From JANWZL01 sp041640815 (lineage in GTDB: Bacteria > Pseudomonadota > Gammaproteobacteria > Burkholderiales > Thiobacillaceae), in assembly GCA_041640815.1 (NCBI GenBank), contig JBEPZO010000001.1:66645-130644 (forward strand): a stretch of DNA of 64,000 nucleotides, read 5' to 3'. Shown here in pieces: positions 44,540 to 52,600 of the stretch. The notes beneath the pieces were generated by a model, which was not told the origin of the DNA, ran no database searches, and worked only from the letters and a program-made list of their open reading frames with translations. The position numbers were made by a program, and so were the translations under genes. The stretch's first letter is position 1; each line of letters begins with the position of its first letter.

Positions 44540-46162
44540 ATGAAGCACCTTTTTCAAGCACTATCTCAGCGCGTAGCCGCGAAGGTCCTCATCGTGGCTG
44601 CGTTGGTCTTCATCATCGAGCTCGGCCTCAGCTTAATGCATACCCACCGCACCTTAAATGACCAGGCTGAGGGTTTTGTAACGGCTGAGACCGTTGCCCT
44701 GAGCGACAGCTACTTCGATGCGTTGAACAAACTCATGCTCACCGGCGAGATGGCGCAACGCAATGAGCTGCGCAAGAGCTATCTTGCGCGGGCGAAGATC
44801 CTTGAGGCACGCGTCATCCGTGGTGCTGCTGTTGTGCAGCAATATGGGCCAGGCCTACCCGAGGAGGCCGCCGCTGACGCGTTGGATCGGCGGGCGTTGG
44901 CGGGTGAGGAGGTGCGGGTGATTCAAGACACTACTGAAGGGCGCCGACTTACGTTTATCCGTCCTTACCGCGCCAGCGAGAACACCCGTGGCGTCAACTG
45001 TCTGGGCTGCCACCAGGTCGCAAGCGGCACGGTGTTGGGGGCAGTCCGCATCACCTATGACCTAAGACCTGTAGATGCCGATATCCGTACCATGGAATTG
45101 ACGAATTCCGCTATTCACATCGGCCTTTTTAGCCTCGGTTTCGCGCTCATGATCTGGCTCATGCTGCGCATTGTCTCTCGCCCTGTACAACAACTGGCGC
45201 AGACGATGGCGCGTGTGGAACGCGAGTCCGATTTGAACCAGCGCGTGCCCGTGCACAGTCAAGACGAGATCGGCCACGCCGCCGCGGCCTTCAATGCCAT
45301 GCTGGAGCGCGTAGAACAGATCATCAGACAGGTGCGTGCATGTACTGACCAGATCGCACAGGTAACAGGCCAGCTCGGGCAGAGCATGGCCCGATCACAG
45401 CAGGCTGTATCGCGCCAGTTGACGGAAACGGAGGATTTGGCGACCGAACTGCATCGCATGGCCGACAGCGTACAAGAGGTCGCCAACAAGATCCGCGAGG
45501 CGGCGGCTGCCGCCCAAGCGGCCGACGGCTTGGCTCACGACGGGGCGCTCACGGCGACCGAGGCCCTGGGCGCGATCGATGCCATGAATGAGCAGCTTAA
45601 GGGTGCGGCGACAGTGATCCAGCGGCTGGATAGCGATACCCGCGAGGTTGGCCGGGTGCTGAGCCTGATACGCGAGATCGCCGAGCAAACCAATCTACTG
45701 GCGCTCAATGCTGCCATCGAGGCGGCGCGCGCCGGTGAGCAAGGGCGTGGTTTTGCCGTGGTGGCCGACGAGGTGCGCACGCTGGCCGGCCGCACGCAAA
45801 GCGCGACGGGCGACATCGAGCGCATCATCGGCAAGGTGCAGCAAGCGACGCGCGAGGCCGTCGCCGCGATTCAGGATGCCGAGAGCCGTTCGCAAGGTGG
45901 TGTCGAGCATGTCGAAAAGACGGCCGAGGCCTTGGCCGAAATCGCTGCCGCTGTGGGCCGCATCACGGCAATGACCGATCAAGTGGCGGCCAATGCCCAG
46001 GCACAGGGACAGTCTGCCGTCGAGATCGGCCGGCGTATCGACAACATCAGCCAGGTCGCCCGGCAAGCGGCGCAAGACGTGCAGGCGCTCAAGGGGGTGA
46101 GCGATGAGCTCCATGGAATTGCCACCAGGCTTGAGGCCGGAGTATCTCAATTCAAGCTTTGA
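44540..46162 (+). CDS. Methyl-accepting chemotaxis protein with heme-c sensor domain
   Basis: The 540-residue receptor has a first membrane helix (about residues 14-33) and a periplasmic sensor domain (34-185). The sensor carries a CLGCH heme-c site (Cys154, Cys157, His158) just after RRLTFIRPYRA. A second helix (about 190-212), a HAMP domain (to about 262) and a signalling coiled coil follow, with the highly conserved hairpin EQTNLLALNAAIEAARAGE and GRGFAVVADEVRTLA near residue 385. The layout matches redox- or gas-sensing receptors that carry heme c, such as DcrA-type proteins. It probably signals O2, NO or redox state to the Che system. No che genes are nearby. Confidence 0.9.
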   Translation: MKHLFQALSQRVAAKVLIVAALVFIIELGLSLMHTHRTLNDQAEGFVTAETVALSDSYFDALNKLMLTGEMAQRNELRKSYLARAKILEARVIRGAAVVQQYGPGLPEEAAADALDRRALAGEEVRVIQDTTEGRRLTFIRPYRASENTRGVNCLGCHQVASGTVLGAVRITYDLRPVDADIRTMELTNSAIHIGLFSLGFALMIWLMLRIVSRPVQQLAQTMARVERESDLNQRVPVHSQDEIGHAAAAFNAMLERVEQIIRQVRACTDQIAQVTGQLGQSMARSQQAVSRQLTETEDLATELHRMADSVQEVANKIREAAAAAQAADGLAHDGALTATEALGAIDAMNEQLKGAATVIQRLDSDTREVGRVLSLIREIAEQTNLLALNAAIEAARAGEQGRGFAVVADEVRTLAGRTQSATGDIERIIGKVQQATREAVAAIQDAESRSQGGVEHVEKTAEALAEIAAAVGRITAMTDQVAANAQAQGQSAVEIGRRIDNISQVARQAAQDVQALKGVSDELHGIATRLEAGVSQFKL

Positions 46163-46734
46163 CTGCTTTGCTGGCGGCGCGCCCGCAGAAAGTCGCGCGT
46201 CTTGCCTGACCATAGCACGACATAGTGCAGGCCAGAGGCGATGACCAGGATGGCGGTCAGAACGAGCAAGGGGTCAAGCCAGGCGCTAAGCCCCGGCGCG
46301 AGGGCCAGATCGGCCAGGATCAGGCTGACCAGGGCGAACTCGGCGAAGGTGGCGGCCTTGCCCGAAAGCGTGGGGGCCACCTCGAGGCGCCCCGTGAGCC
46401 AGCGATAGGCGGCAGCGCCTGCCAGCACCACACCGTCGCGCACGATGACCACCATCGCCAACCAAGCGGGCAATGCTTGCGCCCAGGCGAGGGCGAGCAG
46501 GGTGGAGAGCAGCATGGCCTTGTCGGCGATGGGGTCGAGCCAGGCGCCGAATACGGTCTTTTGGTTGAGCCAGCGCGCCAGATTGCCGTCCGCGAGGTCG
46601 GTGAGGGCGGCGGCGACGAACCACCAGAATGCCCCCTGCATGTCGGCGGCCTGGATATGCCAAACCACCACCGGCACCAGGGCTAGACGCAGGCCAGTGA
46701 GCAGATTGGGCAGGTTTAGCGCGCTGGTGACCAT
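46147..46734 (-). CDS. CDP-alcohol phosphatidyltransferase (PgsA-like)
   Basis: The 195-residue membrane enzyme has the CAP signature DLADGNLAR...GAWLDPIADK near residues 46-72, fitting D-x2-DG-x2-AR-x8-G-x3-D-x3-D with all Asp residues present. The N-terminus LNLPNLLTGLRLALVPVVV is typical of PgsA and cardiolipin synthase-type members. It moves a phosphatidyl group from CDP-diacylglycerol to an alcohol, probably glycerol-3-phosphate. Its end overlaps the convergent receptor gene by 16 bases. Confidence 0.88.
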   Translation of the reverse strand: MVTSALNLPNLLTGLRLALVPVVVWHIQAADMQGAFWWFVAAALTDLADGNLARWLNQKTVFGAWLDPIADKAMLLSTLLALAWAQALPAWLAMVVIVRDGVVLAGAAAYRWLTGRLEVAPTLSGKAATFAEFALVSLILADLALAPGLSAWLDPLLVLTAILVIASGLHYVVLWSGKTRDFLRARRQQSSQSLN

Positions 46735-46843
46735 GGCAGGGCAAAGACAGGGAGCTAAGGCACTATAAAACAGCCGTCACGAGGAGGAAATGCCGAGCGG
46801 TCGCCATGACTCGGCGTCGGGGGCTGCCACCGACACCATCGCC

Positions 46844-47701
46844 TCAGTCTCCCTCAAGCTCGATCCATACCGGCTGATGATCGGAGGCCTCGCTCGCGGC
46901 GTTGACGCCGTGCGCGCGTAGCCGTGGCACGAGGTCCTCGGTGAGGAACCAGAAGTCGAAACACTCCGGTCGCTCGACGAAGTCCACCGGGTGAATGCCC
47001 ACCGTCGGCGCATGCGGCGCGCTGCCATGCAGCACTTCCCAGGCGTCGACGAAGGCGGGAATGTCCGCATCGAACGCGGCCAACAGGCGAGTGCGCTCCT
47101 CGGCATGGGCGGGAAAGTTCATGTCCCCGCACAGCAGGGCCGATGCGGGGCGAGGCAGGACCTCGAAGGGGCCACCCGCCTCGCCCTCACCCGCGCGTGG
47201 GTGCGCGGCATGGGCACAGGCCTCGCTATGCAAGCGTCGGATGGCGTCGATCTGCGCCAGGCGCTGGTGGCGGGAGTAGTATTCCAAATGCGTGGTCATC
47301 ACCCGCACCGGGCCGAAAGGCGCCTCGAGCACTGCCTCCAGCAGCACCCGCTGCATGCTCGGCACTTTGGGGTCCGCCGGCCATGGCAACAGATGGCGCC
47401 AAACCTGACCCACTGGCAGGCGCGAGAACAGGGCGTTGCCGAACAGCTTCCGCCCACCGCGGCCATCCGGCAGGTCGGTCGCGATCGCATAGACAGCCGT
47501 GTAATCCTTGAGCAAGGCCGTGAGGATGCCCATCCCGTCCTCGCCCTGGCTGCCGGCCAACCCTGGAAAGTTCACCGCCACCTCCTGCAGGCAGATGACG
47601 TCGAACTCGCCCATCGCCTGGATCTCAGCGGCGATGCGTGCCAAGTCGACGCGGCCATCCATGCCGCGGCCCCATTGGATGTTCCAGCTTAACAATTTCA
47701 T
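46844..47701 (-). CDS. Endonuclease/exonuclease/phosphatase family protein
   Basis: The 285-residue protein has the EEP-fold motifs in order: SWNIQWGRG (residues 4-12), the metal-binding Glu in VICLQEVAVN near residue 38, MTTHLEYYS near residue 138 and LCGDMNFPAH near residue 190. A C-terminal SDHQPVWIELE holds the catalytic Asp-His. It may act on nucleic acid or on a phosphorylated lipid or inositol; sequence does not decide. It lies 109 bases upstream of the phosphatidyltransferase gene on the same strand, and diverges from hslO. Confidence 0.88.
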   Translation of the reverse strand: MKLLSWNIQWGRGMDGRVDLARIAAEIQAMGEFDVICLQEVAVNFPGLAGSQGEDGMGILTALLKDYTAVYAIATDLPDGRGGRKLFGNALFSRLPVGQVWRHLLPWPADPKVPSMQRVLLEAVLEAPFGPVRVMTTHLEYYSRHQRLAQIDAIRRLHSEACAHAAHPRAGEGEAGGPFEVLPRPASALLCGDMNFPAHAEERTRLLAAFDADIPAFVDAWEVLHGSAPHAPTVGIHPVDFVERPECFDFWFLTEDLVPRLRAHGVNAASEASDHQPVWIELEGD

Positions 47702-47719
47702 CTTAACTCTACCTTGTTA

Positions 47720-47731
47720 ATCATCGATGAT
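47720..47731. promoter_or_regulatory. 12-bp palindrome between divergent genes
   Basis: ATCATCGATGAT is a perfect palindrome, flanked by CCTT and AAGG, in the 90-base AT-rich gap between the EEP gene (start 47701) and hslO (start 47792). It may be an operator; there is no further evidence. Confidence 0.35.
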
Positions 47732-47791
47732 AAGGTCAGTCGTGTTTAAGGCAAATAGAATAGGAAACAAGACGTCGGACTGGAGCGATTC

Positions 47792-48652
47792 TTGTCCCAA
47801 TCAGTCGTTCAGGATTTTTGTCGCACCTTCCTTTTCGAGCGCCTCGATATCCGCGGCGCCTATGTCCAGCTGCACCACAGCTGGCGGCAGATGCTCGCAG
47901 GCCGCGATTATCCCGCGCCGGTGGTCGCCTTGCTCGGCGAGATGACCGCGGTGACGGTGTTGATTGCCGCCAACCTCAAACAGCCCGGCCGCATGACCTT
48001 TCAGCTCAAGGGCGAAGGGCCCGTCAGCCTGCTCGTGCTCGACTGCGACCAGCAACTCAGGCTCAAAGGCATGGCCCGATATGCTACCGGCCTCAGGGAC
48101 GCTGCGGTGCCGGTGCTACTTGGCCATGGTCAGCTGGCGCTCACTCTCGACATACCGGGTATGCGCCACCCCTACCAGAGCCTGGTGCCCCTGGACGGTG
48201 ACTCCATCGCTGCCATCTTCGAGCACTATCTCACCCGCTCTGAACAGCAGCCGGCACGCCTGTTTTTGGCCGCCTCGGAAGCGGTGGCCGCCGGTCTGCT
48301 GTTGCAGAAGCTACCCGGTGCCGATGCCAAGGATGCCGACGGCTGGAACCGCATCACCCAGCTCGCGCAGACCCTGCGCGCGCAGGAACTGCTCGAGCTA
48401 CCCACCGTCAGGCTGCTCACGCGCGTGTTTCCAGAAGAGGACATCCGCGTCTACGACCCGCGGCACGTCACCTATCACTGTCCCCGCGACTGGGACAAGG
48501 TCCATCGCATGCTCACGGCCCTCGGCCGCGCGGAATGCGAGGCCCTGCTCGCCGAGCAGGGCGAGATCCGCATCCACGACGAGATCTGTAACCAGGACTA
48601 TGTCCTCGATGCCGCCGCCCTCGCGGAGATATTTCGCAACACCGAAGGCTAA
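47792..48652 (+). CDS. hslO: Hsp33-family chaperone with altered zinc site
   Basis: The 286-residue protein aligns by motif with Hsp33 along its full length: RGAYVQLHHSW near residue 21, KGEGPVSLLVLDC near residue 73 and a C-terminal redox domain. Hsp33 is normally a redox switch with zinc held by CxC and CxxC. Here the first pair is C230-P-R and the second is D263-E-I-C266, so only Cys230 and Cys266 remain. The chaperone core looks normal, but zinc-linked oxidative activation is probably changed. The start is TTG 47792 with GGAG at 47782-47785. Confidence 0.88.
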   Translation: MSQSVVQDFCRTFLFERLDIRGAYVQLHHSWRQMLAGRDYPAPVVALLGEMTAVTVLIAANLKQPGRMTFQLKGEGPVSLLVLDCDQQLRLKGMARYATGLRDAAVPVLLGHGQLALTLDIPGMRHPYQSLVPLDGDSIAAIFEHYLTRSEQQPARLFLAASEAVAAGLLLQKLPGADAKDADGWNRITQLAQTLRAQELLELPTVRLLTRVFPEEDIRVYDPRHVTYHCPRDWDKVHRMLTALGRAECEALLAEQGEIRIHDEICNQDYVLDAAALAEIFRNTEG

Positions 48653-48864
48653 GCGGGATGTCCTCCAGCTGTCGTACCATGGCGTCTCATGCCCGCGGCG
48701 CGCCGCGGCCTCGAATGGCCAGCCACGCCTGCCAGACAGGCCGGCAGCCCGGCTGCACCGAAGTTGCAACCCATTGCCCGCTCAAAACAACCGGGGCGGG
48801 GCTCGCCCTACCGCGGCCGGCCGCCCTGGGGGCAGAGGCGGGCGCATTCCAGGAAGGAGATGAC

Positions 48865-49329
48865 ATGCAAATCAGTTCCCCCGCCTTCACCCAGATGGGC
48901 GAAATCCCTCGCCTTTATACCTGCGATGGGCGCGATCTGTCGCCACCGCTAAGCTTCTCGGACGTCCCCGCAGGCACGCAGAGCCTCGCCCTCATCGTGC
49001 ACGATCCCGACGTGCCCAGCCCCGATGCCCCGCGCCGCATCTGGGTGCACTGGGTGCTCTATAACCTGCCGGCGGATTGCCGAGGCCTTGCCGAGGGCGT
49101 CGGGGTGCTGCCGGCCGGCACCCTGGAAGGCCGCAATGACTGGGGCCGCACCGGCTATGGCGGCCCCTGTCCGCCCAAAGGCCGCCACCGCTACTACCAC
49201 ACCCTCTATGCCCTGGACTGCCGCCTGCCCGACCTGAAACAGCCCACTAAGAGCGCATTGGAACAGGCCATGCAGGGGCACGTCCTCGCCCGCGCCGAGC
49301 TGATCGGCACCTATCAGCGTGACAGATGA
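48865..49329 (+). CDS. YbhB/YbcL-family Raf kinase inhibitor-like protein
   Basis: The 154-residue protein has the PEBP-like fold motifs: YTCDGRDLSPPLSFSDVP near residue 15, LIVHDPDVP near residue 40, WVHWVLYNLP near residue 58, and GYGGPCPPKGRHRYYHTLYALD near residue 95. The conserved DPD and GPCPPxGxHRY form the ligand pocket. The ligand in bacteria is unknown. A strong AGGAAGGAG RBS lies before ATG 48865. Its stop overlaps the dgkA start by four bases. Confidence 0.9.
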   Translation: MQISSPAFTQMGEIPRLYTCDGRDLSPPLSFSDVPAGTQSLALIVHDPDVPSPDAPRRIWVHWVLYNLPADCRGLAEGVGVLPAGTLEGRNDWGRTGYGGPCPPKGRHRYYHTLYALDCRLPDLKQPTKSALEQAMQGHVLARAELIGTYQRDR

Positions 49330-49697
49330 GGCGCGGGCCCTGCCTCTTCCTCACCAGCTTCGTCCATGCCTGGCGGGGCCTGAAGGCGGCTGCGCGTGAG
49401 CGCAATTTCCGCCTCGAGCTGGCGTCGGCAGCCCTGGTGCTGCTTGCTGGCCTAGGGCTGCAAGCGAGCGCCGGCGAGTGGGCCCTCCTTCTGCTCGCCA
49501 TCTTCTGGGTGCTGGGCATGGAGGCCATGAACAGCGCCGTGGAGACCCTGGCCGACCGGGTTAGCCGCGAACGCGATCCCTTGATCGGCCGCGCCAAGGA
49601 CATCGCCGCCGCCGGCGTATTGCTGGCAGCCATCGGCGCGGCGATGATCGGCCTGATCGTCTTCCTGCCCAAACTGGCCACCGTTGCAGGTCTCTAA
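49326..49697 (+). CDS. dgkA: Diacylglycerol kinase (DgkA/UdpK family)
   Basis: The 123-residue inner-membrane protein has three transmembrane helices, an amphipathic AWRGLKAAARERNFRLE segment near residue 15 and the family signature EAMNSAVETLADRVS near residue 66. It phosphorylates diacylglycerol or undecaprenol with ATP. The gene starts by ATGA overlap with the YbhB-like gene and mnmC follows 14 bases later, so all three are likely co-transcribed. Confidence 0.93.
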   Translation: MRRGPCLFLTSFVHAWRGLKAAARERNFRLELASAALVLLAGLGLQASAGEWALLLLAIFWVLGMEAMNSAVETLADRVSRERDPLIGRAKDIAAAGVLLAAIGAAMIGLIVFLPKLATVAGL

Positions 49698-49711
49698 CCC
49701 CTCACCCAACC

Positions 49712-51613
49712 ATGCCCCTCACCCCTGCGCGCTTAGCGTTTACCGACGACGGCACACCCTGGTCGCCAGAGTTCGGCGACGTCTATCACTCGGCCGATGG
49801 CGGGCCGGGCCAGGCCGAACACGTCTTCCTGCAGGGCAATGGCCTGCCGCAGCGCTGGCGCGGACGCGAGCGCTTCGTCATCCTGGAGCTGGGCTTTGGC
49901 ACTGGGCTCAATTTCCTCGCCACCTGGGCCGCCTGGCATGACGACCCGGGCGCCTGCCGGCGGCTACACTATGTCGCGCTGGAAGGGCACCCTTTCACCG
50001 CCGCCGACCTCGCCACCCTGCACGCGCGCTGGCCTCAATTCGCACCCTTGGCGCAGCAACTGCGGGCCTGTTGGCCCGTGTTGACGCCAGGCCTGCACCG
50101 CATTGAGTTCGCAGGCGGACGCCTCGTGCTCACGCTCGCCTTCGGCGAGGTGACGAAGCTGCTTGCGCGCCTGTCGGCCCGATTCGACGCCTGCTATCTG
50201 GACGGCTTCGATCCGCGCAAGAACCCCGCGATGTGGTCACCCGCCGTGTTCAAGCGGTTGGCGAGGCTGGCAGCGCCCGCGGCCACCCTGGCCACCTGGA
50301 GTGTCGCGGCGGCGGTGCGCGAAGGTCTTAAGGCAGCAGGCTTCGAATGCGCCCGGCGGCCAGGCTTTGGACGCAAACGGGAGATGCTCTCGGCGCAACT
50401 GGCAGCAGAGCGCCCAAGACCTGCTGCCGCTTCAGCGACAACATCACCGGCGCGGCATGCCCTGGTGATCGGCGCCGGCCTTGCCGGCAGCGCGGTCTGC
50501 GAGCGGCTGGCGGCGCGCGGCTGGCAGATCACGCTGCTCGAGCGTCATACCGGGCCTGCGCGTGAGTCCTCCGGCAACCTCGCTGGCGTCGTCCGGCCCC
50601 TGCTGTCCCTCGACGACAACATTGCCTCACGCTTCACCCGCGCGGCCTATCTGCATAGCCTGAGGACCTGGGCAGGACTTGAGCCGCCGCCGCGCTGGTC
50701 AGGCTGCGGCGTGCTGCAGATCGCCCGCGATGCCGAGCACGCAGCGCTGCAGCAGAGGGTGGTCGAGGCCCATGCCTATCCGGCGGATTATGTGCGTTAC
50801 CTCGATCGCGCCGAGGCGAGCGCGCGCGTGCGTTGGCCGCTCGCCCATGGCGGCTGGCACTTCCCCACCGGCGGCTGGGCCAGCCCGCCCAGCGTCTGCA
50901 ACGCCCTGCTTGCCGCCTGCGGCGACGCCATCGATGCTTGCTATGGCGCCGAGGTGGCGCAGCTCAGGCGCCAGGCAGGCCAGTGGCAGGCCGTGGATGG
51001 CACCGGCCGCGTCCTGGCCAGCGCCCCGGTGGTCATCCTGGCCGGTGGCAGCAGTCCCCTTTGGCCGGCCGAGGCACCCGCTCTGCCGCTTAGACGGGTA
51101 CGCGGCCAAGTCAGCCACATCCCCAGCGCACGCCTGCCGCCGATCCACCTTGCCCTCTGCCGCGAGGGCTATCTGACGCCGGCGGTAGATGGCCTGGTGT
51201 GCGTCGGCGCGAGTTACGATTTCGATGCCGATCCCCTGCCGCGCATCGCGGGCCATGTAGGCAATCTCAAGCGCTTGGCGCAGTTGCTGCCCGCTGCAGA
51301 GATCGGTATCGAGGCGGAACAGCTTGCCGGCCGTGTCGGTTTTCGCTGTGTGGCACCGGACCGCCTGCCCGTGGTGGGCGCCCTGGCCGAGGCTGCCCCC
51401 GCGCACCGGGAAGCGCGGCTAGAGGAAGTGCCGCGCCTTGCCGGCGTGTATGCCCTCACCGGGCTTGCCTCACGCGGGCTGACCTGGGCCTCGCTGGCGG
51501 CCGAACTGCTCGCGAGCCAGATCGAGGACGAGCCGATGCCGCTGGAGACGGACCTGGTCGAGGCGCTCGATCCGGCCCGTTTCCTGCTGCGCCGCCTGCG
51601 CCGGGGGCGTTGA
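49712..51613 (+). CDS. mnmC: Bifunctional tRNA mnm5s2U methyltransferase/FAD oxidoreductase
   Basis: MnmC finishes the mnm5s2U34 wobble modification. The N-terminal methyltransferase (residues 1-235) has LELGFGTGLNFLATWAAW near residue 53 and YLDGFDPRKNPAMW near residue 166. The C-terminal FAD oxidoreductase begins at about residue 250 with VIGAGLAGSAVCERLAARG and ends with YALTGLASRGLTWASLAAELLAS. At 633 residues it is of usual fusion length (E. coli 668). The two domains run in the standard order with an Ala/Pro-rich linker. Confidence 0.95.
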   Translation: MPLTPARLAFTDDGTPWSPEFGDVYHSADGGPGQAEHVFLQGNGLPQRWRGRERFVILELGFGTGLNFLATWAAWHDDPGACRRLHYVALEGHPFTAADLATLHARWPQFAPLAQQLRACWPVLTPGLHRIEFAGGRLVLTLAFGEVTKLLARLSARFDACYLDGFDPRKNPAMWSPAVFKRLARLAAPAATLATWSVAAAVREGLKAAGFECARRPGFGRKREMLSAQLAAERPRPAAASATTSPARHALVIGAGLAGSAVCERLAARGWQITLLERHTGPARESSGNLAGVVRPLLSLDDNIASRFTRAAYLHSLRTWAGLEPPPRWSGCGVLQIARDAEHAALQQRVVEAHAYPADYVRYLDRAEASARVRWPLAHGGWHFPTGGWASPPSVCNALLAACGDAIDACYGAEVAQLRRQAGQWQAVDGTGRVLASAPVVILAGGSSPLWPAEAPALPLRRVRGQVSHIPSARLPPIHLALCREGYLTPAVDGLVCVGASYDFDADPLPRIAGHVGNLKRLAQLLPAAEIGIEAEQLAGRVGFRCVAPDRLPVVGALAEAAPAHREARLEEVPRLAGVYALTGLASRGLTWASLAAELLASQIEDEPMPLETDLVEALDPARFLLRRLRRGR

Positions 51614-51665
51614 AGCGTCTAGCGCTCGCCGCCTGGCAGGCAAGGGCGGACGGCGCACTGTGCCG

Positions 51666-52538
51666 CTACGGCCTATCCCCCGCCACGGCCCTGAGGGTGT
51701 CGCGGATGATCCCGGGCGCCTCGACGATGCGCATGAAGGTGCCCATGCCCACCGCCGGCCAGCCCAGGGCGATGCGGTAACGCGCGAAGAGGTGGTTGGC
51801 CCGGTTGCCGACGACGTAGATCTCATAGGGCAGGGCGGCGATGTTGTCGGCGCCGATCACCTTCACCCACCACCCCTCGCCCTCCTTGGGGTCGTTCAAG
51901 GCCACACCGAAGACGGCGATCTTTTTCTCGGGGATGATCACCTCATAGACCTTGGCCGTATTCGCCACTCCCTGGGCAAGGTTGTCCTGGATGGTCTTGA
52001 CCGCGTCCTCGAAGCTCAAGTGCTCCATGAGCAGGTTTTTGTCCGACTCGAAGCCCTCCATGCCGAACATGTACTGGTAGTCGGGCAGGTCCTTGGCCGT
52101 CACATCGCCGCCGAAGGGACTGCCGCGGCCGAGCGCCCGCACGAGCCGCTGCTGCACCCCGGCCACGGCCTTTTCGGCGAGCCGAAACTGTTTGCGGAAG
52201 TAGGCCCGATACCAGTAATCCGGGTTCATGTAGGAGACCGTGCCGTCGCTCTTCACCCCGACGCGGATGCCAGCGCCGACGATGCTCGCCCCGCCCAGTT
52301 GCTGGATGGTGCGCAGCAGGTCGCGGTCGGTGACGACGATGACGCCATGGTCCGGTAGCCCTGGCGGTTTGTGCCGGCCAGCGAGCTGAAAGCCGGCGCG
52401 GCTGAGCTTCGACTCCACCGCGGTCATCACCGCATCGAGCTCGCCGGCAGCGACGCGCTCGCCATAGTAATAGGGCGCGATGGCCCAGCTGAGAGGACTG
52501 ATGAACAGCAGCGCAATGAGCGCGAGGAACTTGAGCAT
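51666..52538 (-). CDS. Exported DUF302-domain protein
   Basis: The 290-residue protein has a signal peptide (MLKFLALIALLFISPLSWA). Two alpha/beta segments follow: GELDAVMTAVESKLSRAGFQLAG near residue 30 and the clear DUF302-type SFEDAVKTIQDNLAQGVANTAKVYEV with KKIAVFGVALND near residues 178-215. It is probably periplasmic; DUF302 function is unknown. GGAGAG lies five bases before ATG 52538. A terminator between it and the upstream porin gene suggests a separate transcript. Confidence 0.75.
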   Translation of the reverse strand: MLKFLALIALLFISPLSWAIAPYYYGERVAAGELDAVMTAVESKLSRAGFQLAGRHKPPGLPDHGVIVVTDRDLLRTIQQLGGASIVGAGIRVGVKSDGTVSYMNPDYWYRAYFRKQFRLAEKAVAGVQQRLVRALGRGSPFGGDVTAKDLPDYQYMFGMEGFESDKNLLMEHLSFEDAVKTIQDNLAQGVANTAKVYEVIIPEKKIAVFGVALNDPKEGEGWWVKVIGADNIAALPYEIYVVGNRANHLFARYRIALGWPAVGMGTFMRIVEAPGIIRDTLRAVAGDRP

Positions 52539-52552
52539 ACGACTCTCCAAGC

Positions 52553-52578
52553 AAAAAAGGGGCTAGTCAACTAGCCCC
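52553..52578 (-). terminator. Rho-independent terminator after the FadL-like gene
   Basis: On the minus strand GGGGCTAG pairs with CTAGCCCC over a TTGA loop, followed by six T residues. It is 22 bases past the porin stop and just before the RBS of the DUF302 gene. Confidence 0.85.
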
Positions 52579-52600
52579 TGCATTGGATCTTGCTATGGAA

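Noticed and set aside
44317..44661. Possible 114-residue gene before the chemoreceptor
   Set aside because: It overlaps the receptor start in another frame, has no RBS and contains no conserved segment.
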